DNA of 64,000 nt, from the NCBI GenBank assembly GCA_035265935.1, contig DATFOC010000019.1, positions 1 through 64,000 of the forward strand, in the 5' to 3' direction. Both the position numbers and the translations under genes were made by a program. Below, in pieces: positions 50,329 to 58,655 of this stretch (positions within the stretch are counted from its first letter, which is position 1; each line of letters opens with the position of its first letter). The DNA is from JACDAN01 sp035265935 (lineage in GTDB: Bacteria; Actinomycetota; Thermoleophilia; Gaiellales; Gaiellaceae). Under the pieces are notes generated by a model. It had not been told where the DNA came from. It did not search any database and was given only the letters and a program-made list of their open reading frames with translations.

Positions 50329-52836
50329 GTGCGGACGACGGCCGACATCCGCGAAGGCTTCCTGCGCTTCTTCGAGGAGAAGAGCCATACACGGCTGCCC
50401 TCTGCGCCGGTGATCCCGCCTCCCCAGGACACCTCGACGCTGCTGATCAGCGCCGGTATGCAACCCCTGAAACCCTACTTCCTGGGCCAGAAAGAGCCGC
50501 CGGCGACGCTGCTGACCACGTTCCAGAAAGTTTTCCGGACGACCGACATCGACGAGGTCGGCCTCGACGGCTACCACCTCGCGTTCTTCGAGATGATGGG
50601 CAACTTCTCCATCGGCGAGTACTTCAAGGAAGGCGCCGTCGAGCACGCGTGGGAGTTCATGCGCGACCGGCTCGACATCGACTTCGACAAGCTCTGGGTG
50701 AGTGTCTTCGCCGGGGATCCGGGGCTCGGGCTGGGTGAGGACGAGGTCGCGATCGCCGCGTGGGAGGCGGTCGGCCAGCCCCGCGAGCGGATCGTCGGTC
50801 TCCCGCGCACCGAGAACTTCTGGCAGGCGGGCGAGACGGGCCCGTGTGGGCCGTGCTCCGAGATGTACTACGACCGCGGCGTCGAGCTCTCGTGCGGCCG
50901 CCCGGACTGCGGGCCCGGGTGCCCCTGCGAGCGCTATCTGGAGTTCTGGAACCTCGTCTTCATGGAGTTCGACCTCGGCGCCGACGGCGCCCTCACGCCT
51001 CTTCCCAAGCCCGTGATCGACACGGGGATGGGGCTCGAGCGCGCGGCTGCGATCCAGCAGGACGTGATCACCGTCTACGAGACCGACGGCTTCCAGGCAT
51101 TGATGGACTGGATCGAGGCCGAGAGCGGCGTCGCCTGGACGAGCTCCGAGAAGGCGACGAAGGCCCACCGGATCATGGCCGACCACGGCCGCGGCATGAC
51201 TTTCCTCGTCGCGGACGGGGTGCTCCCGTCGAACGAGGGGCGGGGGTACGTGTTGCGCCGCGTGATCCGCCGGGCAGTTCAGCAGGCCCGCGGGATCGAA
51301 CTGAACGACTTCTGGCGGATCTCGAACTTGGTGGCCGAGCAGATGGCGTACTGGTACCCGGAGCTGGAGGAGAACCGCGATCGCATCGCCGAGACGATCC
51401 GTGCCGAGGAGGAGCGCTTCACGCAGACGCTCGAGCGCGGGATGGGCCTGTTCGAGGAGGTCGCCTCCAGAGGCGCAATCTCCGGGGAGGATGCGTTCCG
51501 GCTCCACGACACGTACGGCTTTCCGCTGGAGCTGGCCCGCGAGCTGGCGCTCGAGCGCGGGCTCGCCGTGGACGAGGAGGAGTTCACGCGCCTGATGGCG
51601 GAGCAGCGCGAGCGTTCGCGCTCGGCCGCCGCTTTCGAGGGTGAGATCCGGGTGAGCGGCCCGCCGACCGAGTTCGTCGGCTTCGAGACAACCGAGGTCC
51701 TGACCGCGATCCTGGCCCTCGAAGACCTCGGCGACGGCACCTTCCAGGCGAAGCTTGAGCGCTCCCCGTTCTATCCGGAGGGCGGTGGCCAGGTCTCCGA
51801 CGGCGGCTGGATCGAAAGCGAGGTGACCGGCGACCGGGCCGAGCTCGTCCGTGCGACACGGGTCGGCGACGACCAAGCCCTGACCTTCCGGGGCGAGGGC
51901 TTCGCCGTCGGCGACCGGGTCAAGGCCTCCGTCCCGTGGAGCGCCCGCTTCCCGACGATGGCGAACCACACCGCCACACATCTGCTCCACAAGGCGCTGC
52001 GGGACACGCTCGGGGAGCACGTCGTCCAGGCGGGGTCCGCGGTTCGGCCGGACAAGCTCCGCTTCGACTTCAAGCACGACAAGGCGCTCACCACCGAGGA
52101 GCGCGAGCAGGTCGAGCGCGCCGTCAACGAGAAGGTGTTCCAGAACCTGCCGGTGCGAACGTTCGTGACGCCGATCGAGGAGGCGCGGCGACTCGGCGCC
52201 ATGATGCTCTTCGGCGAAAAGTACGGGGACGAGGTGCGCGTCGTCGAGGTCGAGGGGTACTCGCGCGAGCTTTGCGGCGGGACGCACGTCCGCTCGACGG
52301 CGGAGATCGGACCGTTCGTGATCCTCTCGGAAGGCTCGGTCGGCTCGGGCGTCCGCCGGATCGAGGCCATCACGGCCGGCGAGGCGTGGGCGGCGCTTCG
52401 CGCCCGCTCGGAGGAGCTCGACGAGACCAGGGCGGAGCTGGAGCGCACACGGAAGGAGCTCGCCAAGGGCCCGAAGGACAAGGGCGCCTCTGAGGTCGTC
52501 ATCCGGGACGAGTCCAACGGGATCGTGGTCGCCGAGGTCGAGGCTGTGAAGGGCTCGGCGCTCAAGGATCTGTCAGATCAGCTGCGCCGGTCGAAGAAGG
52601 CCGACGCGGTCCTGCTTGGCTCGGTGGACGACGGGCGCGCCTACCTGGTCGTGAATCTCGACCAGTCGTTGGTCGAGAAGGGGCTCGACGCCGTGCAGGT
52701 GGCCCGTAAGGCGGCGGAGAAGATCGGAGGCGGCGGCGGTGGCCGGCCGACGCTCGCCGAGGCCGGAGGCAAGGATCCGGAGGGGCTCGCAGCGGCATAC
52801 GAGGTCGCGAAGAACGAGATCGCGGCCACTGCGTGA
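50329..52836 (+). CDS. alaS: Alanyl-tRNA synthetase
   Basis: 835-aa class II synthetase with catalytic, editing and C-terminal domains. Start RTTADIREGFLRFFEEKSHT is diagnostic. A Cys cluster CGRPDCGPGCPCERYLEFWN (in the catalytic domain) fits the actinobacterial zinc site; the editing domain has HTATHLLHKALR and CGGTHVRST. The C-Ala part ends with GGGGGGRPTLAEAGG. GTG at 50329 fixed by homology and the TAGAAT box. Overlaps ruvX by 4 nt (GTGA). Confidence 0.97.
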   Translation: MRTTADIREGFLRFFEEKSHTRLPSAPVIPPPQDTSTLLISAGMQPLKPYFLGQKEPPATLLTTFQKVFRTTDIDEVGLDGYHLAFFEMMGNFSIGEYFKEGAVEHAWEFMRDRLDIDFDKLWVSVFAGDPGLGLGEDEVAIAAWEAVGQPRERIVGLPRTENFWQAGETGPCGPCSEMYYDRGVELSCGRPDCGPGCPCERYLEFWNLVFMEFDLGADGALTPLPKPVIDTGMGLERAAAIQQDVITVYETDGFQALMDWIEAESGVAWTSSEKATKAHRIMADHGRGMTFLVADGVLPSNEGRGYVLRRVIRRAVQQARGIELNDFWRISNLVAEQMAYWYPELEENRDRIAETIRAEEERFTQTLERGMGLFEEVASRGAISGEDAFRLHDTYGFPLELARELALERGLAVDEEEFTRLMAEQRERSRSAAAFEGEIRVSGPPTEFVGFETTEVLTAILALEDLGDGTFQAKLERSPFYPEGGGQVSDGGWIESEVTGDRAELVRATRVGDDQALTFRGEGFAVGDRVKASVPWSARFPTMANHTATHLLHKALRDTLGEHVVQAGSAVRPDKLRFDFKHDKALTTEEREQVERAVNEKVFQNLPVRTFVTPIEEARRLGAMMLFGEKYGDEVRVVEVEGYSRELCGGTHVRSTAEIGPFVILSEGSVGSGVRRIEAITAGEAWAALRARSEELDETRAELERTRKELAKGPKDKGASEVVIRDESNGIVVAEVEAVKGSALKDLSDQLRRSKKADAVLLGSVDDGRAYLVVNLDQSLVEKGLDAVQVARKAAEKIGGGGGGRPTLAEAGGKDPEGLAAAYEVAKNEIAATA

Positions 52837-53219
52837 AAGTGCTCGCCCTCGATTACGGGTCGGCTCGGACCGGCGTCGCGGTCTCCGACCCCACGGGGAC
52901 GCTCGCGAGGCCGCTCGGATCCGTGAAGCAGGCAGCCACCGAGGAGGGCATGAGGCGCCTCGTCGACGTGGTCCGCGCAGAGAGTCCCGAGCGCGTCGTG
53001 GTCGGGCTGCCGCTCACCCTGCGCGGCGAGCGCGGAGCACAGGCGGAGGAGACCGAACGATTTGTCGAATCCCTGATGCGGGAGCTGGACGTACCGGTCG
53101 AGACCTTCGACGAGCGCTTCACGACGTCGCTGGCCGGTCCGGGAGCCGACGACGACGCCCGGGCGGCCGCGCACCTGCTCACGAGTTACCTGGAATGGTG
53201 GAAGAACCGACAACCGTGA
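52833..53219 (+). CDS. ruvX: RuvX/YqgF-type Holliday-junction resolvase
   Basis: 128-aa RNase H-fold nuclease. The first Asp strand is LALDYGSARTGVAVSDP, followed by VVGLPLTLRGERGAQAEE (Glu), then TFDERFTT and a late DDDARAAAHLL (Asp). It is thought to process Holliday junctions and 16S rRNA 5' ends. GTG at 52833 overlaps the alaS stop. The alaS-ruvX-mltG order is common in Gram-positive bacteria. Confidence 0.92.
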   Translation: MKVLALDYGSARTGVAVSDPTGTLARPLGSVKQAATEEGMRRLVDVVRAESPERVVVGLPLTLRGERGAQAEETERFVESLMRELDVPVETFDERFTTSLAGPGADDDARAAAHLLTSYLEWWKNRQP

Positions 53220-54130
53220 TCCCTCCGCCGGGCCCGCCCCGGCGCCATCGGACGAAGGCCTCGCACGGCCGGATCTTCCTGCGCCGGATGGTCGCGCTCG
53301 CCTTCGTCCTCGGCCTGCTGGCGATCCTCGTCGGCTCGGCCTGGGCGATCCTCGGAGGCCGCGGCGAGGAGCCTGCTCCGCCGCCGAAGCCGGTGGCGGC
53401 GACGCCGAAGACGCTGCGCATCATCTTCCCGGAGGGGTTCACTCGCGAGCAGATGGCGACCCGGATCGGCGAGGTCAACGAGATCGCGGAAGCCAGGCGG
53501 AACGTCGAGCCCCGTCTCTCGCCCACTCGGTATCGAGCGCTGACGGCGGGCTCGTCGAGGGTGCCACCCCAGTTCCTGACCGAGGGCAGGCCGCCGAACC
53601 TCGAGGGCTTCCTGTTCCCGGCGACGTACGAGTTCACGGCGAAGACGACGACGCGACAGCTCGTGAACAAGCAGCTGACGGCATTCCGCCGGAGCTGGTC
53701 GCAACTCAATCTCCGGGCCGCCCGGGCGAAGAACCTCACCGCGTACGACGTCCTGATCATTGCCTCGATGGTGGAGAAGGAGGTGATCGCACCGGAGGAG
53801 CGCGCGCTCGTCGCGGCCGTGATCTACAACCGCCTGAAGGCCGGGATGACGCTCGGGATCGATGCGACGATCCGCTACGGGCTGAATGTCCCGGGAACCG
53901 AGTCGCTGCGCGAGTCGCACCTCACCGACCCCACGCCGTACAACACGCGGATCCATCCGGGGTTGCCGCCGACGCCGATCGCGAATCCGGGGCTCGCCTC
54001 GATGCAGGCGGCGGCACATCCGGCGAAGGCGAACTACCTCTTCTTCGTACGCAAGTCGGACCGGGTGCACCACTTCTTCACCGCGTCCGAGCGCGAGTTC
54101 ATCAACTACCTGAACGCCAACGGCTACTAA
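53216..54130 (+). CDS. mltG: Endolytic murein transglycosylase
   Basis: 304-aa membrane-anchored lytic transglycosylase that ends nascent glycan strands. One N-terminal membrane helix (about residues 23-44), then the YceG domain with catalytic Glu in IASMVEKEVIAPEERALVAA, IYNRLKAGMTLGIDATIRYG, HPGLPPTPIANPGLASMQAA and the ending YLFFVRKSD. GTG at 53216 overlaps the ruvX stop (GTGA), the pattern used throughout this operon; ATG 53195 would add 7 residues. The TAA stop overlaps a TAACGT hexamer ahead of aroE. Confidence 0.92.
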   Translation: MIPPPGPPRRHRTKASHGRIFLRRMVALAFVLGLLAILVGSAWAILGGRGEEPAPPPKPVAATPKTLRIIFPEGFTREQMATRIGEVNEIAEARRNVEPRLSPTRYRALTAGSSRVPPQFLTEGRPPNLEGFLFPATYEFTAKTTTRQLVNKQLTAFRRSWSQLNLRAARAKNLTAYDVLIIASMVEKEVIAPEERALVAAVIYNRLKAGMTLGIDATIRYGLNVPGTESLRESHLTDPTPYNTRIHPGLPPTPIANPGLASMQAAAHPAKANYLFFVRKSDRVHHFFTASEREFINYLNANGY

Positions 54131-54137
54131 CGTCGCG

Positions 54138-54806
54138 CTGATCGGGACGCCCCTGGCGCACTCGTTGTCGCCGCGGATGCATAACGCCGCCTTCGAGGCG
54201 CTCGGGCTCGACTGGACCTACGTGGCGTGGGAGGTGGAGCCGGAGGAGCTCGAGGCTGTCCTCTCACGACTGGCCGGACTCGGGTATGCGGGCGCGAACG
54301 TGACGACGCCGTACAAGCAGGACGTGGCCCGGCTGGCCAGGGCGAGCGAGGAGTCCGTCAACACACTGCTCTTCCATCCGCTCCGCGCCACGAGCACCGA
54401 CGCGGCGATCCTCGAGGGGCTCGAGCACGAGAGGGCCGTGATCGTCGGCGACGGCGGTGCGGCCGCGGCCTTTCGCGCGGCGTTGCCGGGCGCGACGGTC
54501 TTCGCCCGCCGTGGCGAGTGGCCGCCGGAGACGGCCGGCGCCGACCTCGTCGTCAACGCGACCTCGGCGAGGGATGAGATCGTCGTGCAGGTCGCGCGGG
54601 GTCAGACGCTCGTCGACCTGCCGTACCCGGGCTCGGCTACGGCCGAGGCGGCCAGAGCCGCCGGGGCCCGCGTGCTGGACGGGCTCGAGGTGCTCGTCGC
54701 GCAGGGCGCGGCCTCGTTCGAGCTCTGGACGGGCGAGCCGCCGCCGGTCGAGGTGATGCGGCGCGCCGTAGGCTTGTCGGGTGCTCCGCCTCGCGACAGC
54801 GGGTGA
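54138..54806 (+). CDS. aroE: Shikimate dehydrogenase, compact form, non-canonical start
   Basis: About 222-aa NADP-dependent dehydrogenase reducing 3-dehydroshikimate. Substrate motif IGTPLAHSLSPRMHN, catalytic Lys in NVTTPYKQD, SVNTLLF and a STDAAILEGL Asp; nucleotide loop IVGDGGAAAA. Shorter than the usual ~270 residues. Upstream of the motif the frame meets TGA at 54111 without any ATG, GTG or TTG. TTG 54165 would delete the HSLS substrate contacts, so initiation at CTG 54138 or ATC 54141 is proposed. ATC lies 7 nt after TAACGT. Overlaps aroC by 26 nt. Confidence 0.82.
   Translation: MIGTPLAHSLSPRMHNAAFEALGLDWTYVAWEVEPEELEAVLSRLAGLGYAGANVTTPYKQDVARLARASEESVNTLLFHPLRATSTDAAILEGLEHERAVIVGDGGAAAAFRAALPGATVFARRGEWPPETAGADLVVNATSARDEIVVQVARGQTLVDLPYPGSATAEAARAAGARVLDGLEVLVAQGAASFELWTGEPPPVEVMRRAVGLSGAPPRDSG
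54769..54774 (+). promoter_or_regulatory. Leaderless-type -10 box (TAGGCT) for aroC
   Basis: TAGGCT ends exactly 6 nt before the aroC GTG at 54781, inside the aroE coding region. Confidence 0.45.
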
Positions 54807-55839
54807 ATCCCACGGCCCGGCGCTCGTCGGGATCCTGACCGGCCTTCCCGCCGGGCTCGAGCTCGACAGGGAGGCGATCGACGCCGATCTCGGCCGGCGG
54901 CAAGAGGGCTACGGTCGCAGCCCCCGCCAGCGGATCGAGCAAGACCGGGTCGAGGTGCTCGCGGGGCTGCGCCACGGCCGGACGCTCGGGACGCCGATCG
55001 CGATGGTCGTCGCGAACAGGGACCACGAGAACTGGCGCTGGGGGATGAATCCATGGCCGCCGGAGGGTGAGCCCGAGGGGAAGGGCACGAAGCCGGTCAG
55101 CCTGCCGCGCCCGGGTCACGCCGACCTCGCCGGGGCGCTGAAGTTCGGCCACGACGATGTGCGCAACACGCTCGAGCGCGCGAGTGCGCGGCAGACGGCG
55201 ATCACGGTCGCCGCAGGTGCCGTCTGCAAGGCGCTTCTCCACGAGCTCGGCGTCGAGGTCGCGGGGTCGGTGCTCGAGATGGGAGACGTCGACTCCGCCC
55301 GCGCCGATAAGGACACTGTCGGCGGTGTCGTCGAAGTCCGCGCTCGCGGGGTTCCGCCGGGGCTCGGCTCCTACGCAGCCAAGGGGGATCGCCTGGACGC
55401 CCGGCTCGGAGCTGCGCTGATGGGGATCCAGGCGGTGAAGGGCGTCGAGATCGGCGACGGCTTCGGCCTCGCCGGCCTGCGCGGCTCGCAGGCACACGAC
55501 GAGATCCTCCCGGGGCTCAGGCGCGAGACCAACCGCGCAGGCGGGATCGAGGGCGGCGTCTCGAACGGCGAGGAAATCGTCATGCGCGCGGCGATGAAGC
55601 CGCTGCCGACGCTGATGCGCCCGCTGCGATCGGTCGACCTCGGAAGCGGCGAGCCGGCCGAGGCACTCGTCGAGCGGAGCGACGTCGCGGCCGTCGAAGC
55701 GCTCGCCGTCGTCGCCGAGGCGTCGGTGGCCTTCGAGCTCGGCCGCGCCGCACGCGAGAAGTTCGGCGGCGACTCCCTCGAGGACTTCCTCGCGGCGCAC
55801 CGGGCGTACCTCGATCGCATCCCATGGCGCACGCCCTAG
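54781..55839 (+). CDS. aroC: Chorismate synthase
   Basis: 352-aa FMN-dependent lyase that makes chorismate from EPSP. Signatures: RLATAGESHGPALVGILTGL at the start, RPGHADLAGALKF and RNTLERASARQT in the middle, and an ending with SRS-like MRPLRSVDLGSGEPAE. GTG at 54781 gives the exact family start. Overlaps aroKB by 16 nt. Confidence 0.96.
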   Translation: MLRLATAGESHGPALVGILTGLPAGLELDREAIDADLGRRQEGYGRSPRQRIEQDRVEVLAGLRHGRTLGTPIAMVVANRDHENWRWGMNPWPPEGEPEGKGTKPVSLPRPGHADLAGALKFGHDDVRNTLERASARQTAITVAAGAVCKALLHELGVEVAGSVLEMGDVDSARADKDTVGGVVEVRARGVPPGLGSYAAKGDRLDARLGAALMGIQAVKGVEIGDGFGLAGLRGSQAHDEILPGLRRETNRAGGIEGGVSNGEEIVMRAAMKPLPTLMRPLRSVDLGSGEPAEALVERSDVAAVEALAVVAEASVAFELGRAAREKFGGDSLEDFLAAHRAYLDRIPWRTP

Positions 55840-57188
55840 ACCGCCACCTCGCCCTCATCGGCTTCATGGGCGCCGGCAAGACGACGGTCGGCTCGCGCGT
55901 CGCGGACCTGATCGGGAGGCCGTTCGTCGACCTCGACCAGGAGATCGAGAAGTCCACGCGCCGTTCGATCCCGGATCTCTTCCGCCGGGAGGGAGAAAAG
56001 GGCTTCAGGGTGTTCGAGGCCGAGGAGACGCTGAGGACGCTGAAGCGCGACCGGCCCGCCGTGATCGCGCTCGGCGGCGGCGCGATCGAGACGCCTGCGA
56101 TCCGCGAGGCTCTCCGCGAGCACGCCCTTACGGTGCTCGTCGAGGTCGAGGTCGACGCTGCGTGGAACCGGGTGGCGCGGTCGACGAGGCCGCTCGCGAG
56201 CGACGAGGAGCAGTTCCGGCAGCTGTACGAGCGCCGCGTGGGCCTGTACGACGATGCGGCCGACGCCCGGGCCGACGACCTCGACGGCGTCGTCCTGGCG
56301 GGGCTCGGCGTTCGGATCGAGCCGGGAGCGCGACCCACAGGCGACGTCCTGCTTGCCGACCCCACGGCGCTGGACCTCCACCCGCTCGAGCTCCCGGAGG
56401 TGCGCGAGGTGCGCGAGAAGTCGATCGAGGAAGCCCAGCGACTCTGGACCGACCTGCGCATCTCCCGGGACGGGACGATCGTCGGCTACGGCGGCGGGAC
56501 GACGACGGACCTCGCGGGCTTCGTCGCCGCCACGTACATGCGCGGCGTCCGGTGGATCTCGGCGCCGACCACACTCGTCGGCCAGGTGGATGCCGGGATC
56601 GGTGGCAAGACCGGCGTCGACCTCCGCGAGGGCAAGAACCTCGCCGGCGCGTTCCACTACCCCGAAGAGGTCGTGATCGATCCGCAGCTGATCTCGACGC
56701 TCCCCGAGGAGGAGCGCCGAGCCGGTATGGCCGAAGTGGTCAAGACGGGACTGCTCGCCGGCGTCGACGTCTGGGACCTCCCCGAGAAGGAGATGATCGG
56801 CGCCTGCGCGGCGTACAAGTCCGGCGTCTGCCTGGCGGATCCCTACGAGGGCGGCCGCCGCGCGATCCTCAATCTCGGCCACACCTTCGCGCACGCCCTC
56901 GAGGCGGCGTCTTTGTACACGGTGCGCCACGGAGACGCGGTCGCGCTTGGCCTCCTCGCCGCGCTGCGTCTCTCGGGGCTCCCTACGGACGTGGTCGAGA
57001 CCGTGCTCGATCCCCGGCCGGTGGCGGTCGACCGCGAGCGGGCGTGGGTTGCGCTGCAGCGGGACAAGAAGATCCGCGACGGTCGGATCCGGCTCGTCCT
57101 CCTCGAGGCGCCGGGGAAGCCGGTGTGGGGGGTCGAGCGCCCCGAGGCCGAGGTCCGCGCGGCGCTCGACGAGCTGATCGCTGGCTAG
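55824..57188 (+). CDS. aroKB: Fused shikimate kinase / 3-dehydroquinate synthase
   Basis: 454-aa fusion of two shikimate-pathway enzymes. Residues about 1-160 are shikimate kinase: Walker A GFMGAGKTTVG, DLDQEIE and ALGGGAIETP. From about 165 to the end is dehydroquinate synthase: GYGGGTTTDLAGFVAATYMR, PTTLVGQVDAGIGGKTGVD, Zn ligands in AEVVKTGLL, LNLGHTFAHALE and RHGDAVALG. The synthase half is ~290 residues against ~350-360 for free AroB; most of the missing part is the N-terminal Rossmann region. No stop separates the halves. ATG at 55824. Confidence 0.93.
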   Translation: MAHALDRHLALIGFMGAGKTTVGSRVADLIGRPFVDLDQEIEKSTRRSIPDLFRREGEKGFRVFEAEETLRTLKRDRPAVIALGGGAIETPAIREALREHALTVLVEVEVDAAWNRVARSTRPLASDEEQFRQLYERRVGLYDDAADARADDLDGVVLAGLGVRIEPGARPTGDVLLADPTALDLHPLELPEVREVREKSIEEAQRLWTDLRISRDGTIVGYGGGTTTDLAGFVAATYMRGVRWISAPTTLVGQVDAGIGGKTGVDLREGKNLAGAFHYPEEVVIDPQLISTLPEEERRAGMAEVVKTGLLAGVDVWDLPEKEMIGACAAYKSGVCLADPYEGGRRAILNLGHTFAHALEAASLYTVRHGDAVALGLLAALRLSGLPTDVVETVLDPRPVAVDRERAWVALQRDKKIRDGRIRLVLLEAPGKPVWGVERPEAEVRAALDELIAG

Positions 57189-57191
57189 GCT
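57186..57191 (+). promoter_or_regulatory. -10-like TAGGCT made from the aroKB stop codon
   Basis: TAG is the aroKB stop; TAGGCT ends 7 nt before the aroQ GTG at 57199. Confidence 0.45.
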
Positions 57192-57198
57192 CCGGCTC

Positions 57199-57624
57199 GT
57201 GCTCGTCGGCGTGCTGCACGGCTCGAACTTCAACGTGCTCCACCGGCGCGACCCGGCTATCTACGGCGGGCTTTCGCTGCCCGAGCTCGAGGGGAAGATC
57301 CGAGACTGGGGGGCCGAGCTCGGCTGCGACGTCCTCTGCCGCCAAACGAACCACGAAGGCGAGTACGTCGAGTGGTGTCAGGAGCTCGGCGACTCCGCCG
57401 GCGGCCTCGTCGTCAACTCGGGCGCCTGGTCGCACTACAGCTACGCGATCCGCGACGCGCTCGAGCTGGCGCGCTGTCCCGTCGTCGAGGTCCACCTCTC
57501 GGACATCGAGAACAGGGAAGACTGGCGGCGGCACACTGTCCTCGAGGAGATCGCTGCGCACCGGGTAATCGGCAAAGGCCCAGAGGGCTACAAGGAGGCA
57601 CTCGAATTCCTGACACGCGAGTAG
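57199..57624 (+). CDS. aroQ: 3-Dehydroquinate dehydratase, type II
   Basis: 141-aa dodecameric type II dehydroquinase. LHGSNFNVLHRRDPAIYG holds the active-site Asn and the Tyr of the lid; QTNHEGEYVEWCQE, VVNSGAWSHYSYAIRDAL and EVHLSDIENREDWRR follow the family. N-terminal Gly-Pro-Asn of the usual GPNLN is here GSNFN. GTG at 57199. Overlaps the next gene by 19 nt. Confidence 0.93.
   Translation: MLVGVLHGSNFNVLHRRDPAIYGGLSLPELEGKIRDWGAELGCDVLCRQTNHEGEYVEWCQELGDSAGGLVVNSGAWSHYSYAIRDALELARCPVVEVHLSDIENREDWRRHTVLEEIAAHRVIGKGPEGYKEALEFLTRE
57592..57608 (+). promoter_or_regulatory. Ribosome binding site AAGGAGG in front of an ATT start
   Basis: AAGGAGG (57592-57598) ends 7 nt before ATT (57606-57608), the first codon that gives the peptidase a sensible N-terminus. 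The bases also encode part of aroQ, so coincidence must be excluded. Confidence 0.45.
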
Positions 57625-58646
57625 ACCGCCTGCGGGCGCTGCTCGAGGAGCCGCTGCTCGTCACCGCGCCGACCAACGTCCTCTACCTGACGGGCTTCGA
57701 GAGCTCGAACGCTGCGGTTCTGGTGGAGCAGGACCGCATCCGGCTCTTCACCGACTTCCGCTACGCCGAGCGGGCACGGGAGCTCGCAGGGGTGGAGGTC
57801 GAGCAGACCGAGCGCTTCATCTACGGCGACCTCGCCGGTCGGATCCCCGACACGGTCGGGTTCGAGGCGGACGCGGTCAGCTACGCGAACCACGAGGTCC
57901 TCCGCGAGACGGGCGTGGGCCTAGTGCCGCGCCGCGGTCTCGTCGAGTCGCTGCGTGCGGTCAAGGAGCCTGGCGAGCTCGACGCCATCCGTCGGGCGTC
58001 CCGGATCACGGACGGCGTGTACGAGCGCCTGTCCGAGGAGCAGTTCAGCGGGCGGACGGAGAAGGAGCTGGTCTGGCGGATGACCGAGCTCTTCCACGAG
58101 CTCGGCGCCGACGAGCCGGCGTTCGCGATCGACATCGCGGCGGGGCCGACGGCGGCGAGCCCGCACGCGGTTCCCGGCGACCGGGTTGTGCAGGAGGACG
58201 AGCTCGTGCTCGTCGACGCCGGCGCCAAGCTCGACCACTACTGCTCCGACTGCACCCGCACCTTCGCGGTCGGCGACGTGTCCGACTCGCTCCGAGAGAT
58301 CTACGACCTGACGAAGGAGGCCCAGCAGGCCGGCCTCGACGCAGTACGCGCAGGGACGACTGGCCGCGAGGCCGACGCGGCCGCCCGTACCGTCATCGCC
58401 GATGCAGGCTACGCCGAGAACTTCGGCCACGGGCTCGGTCACGGCCTCGGGCTCATGGTCCACGAGGCGCCGACGCTACGGCCCGAGTCCACCGACACGC
58501 TGGAGTCGGGCAACGTGGTCACGGTCGAGCCGGGGATCTACCTGAGCGGCGTCGGCGGCGTCCGAATCGAGGACCTGGTCGTGGTCACAGAGGACGGCTG
58601 CGAGATCCTGACCGCCTCCACCAAGGAGCTGATGAACGTCCGCTAG
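57606..58646 (+). CDS. pepQ: Xaa-Pro aminopeptidase/dipeptidase (M24), likely ATT start
   Basis: About 346-aa pita-bread metallopeptidase. An N-terminal creatinase-like domain (VTAPTNVLYLTGFESSNAAV) precedes the catalytic domain with metal ligands in LVDAGAKLDHYCSDCTRTF (two Asp), FGHGLGHGLGLMVHEAP (His), VTVEPGIYL (Glu) and GVRIEDLVVV (Glu). In this frame no ATG, GTG or TTG lies between the region antisense to homology and residue LRALLEEPLL. ATT at 57606 with AAGGAGG 7 nt upstream is the best start. The TAG stop begins the efp -10 box. Confidence 0.85.
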   Translation: MPDTRVDRLRALLEEPLLVTAPTNVLYLTGFESSNAAVLVEQDRIRLFTDFRYAERARELAGVEVEQTERFIYGDLAGRIPDTVGFEADAVSYANHEVLRETGVGLVPRRGLVESLRAVKEPGELDAIRRASRITDGVYERLSEEQFSGRTEKELVWRMTELFHELGADEPAFAIDIAAGPTAASPHAVPGDRVVQEDELVLVDAGAKLDHYCSDCTRTFAVGDVSDSLREIYDLTKEAQQAGLDAVRAGTTGREADAAARTVIADAGYAENFGHGLGHGLGLMVHEAPTLRPESTDTLESGNVVTVEPGIYLSGVGGVRIEDLVVVTEDGCEILTASTKELMNVR

Positions 58647-58649
58647 CCT
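58644..58649 (+). promoter_or_regulatory. -10-like TAGCCT made from the pepQ stop codon
   Basis: TAG is the pepQ stop; TAGCCT ends exactly 6 nt before the efp GTG at 58656. Confidence 0.5.
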
Positions 58650-58655
58650 CCGGCC

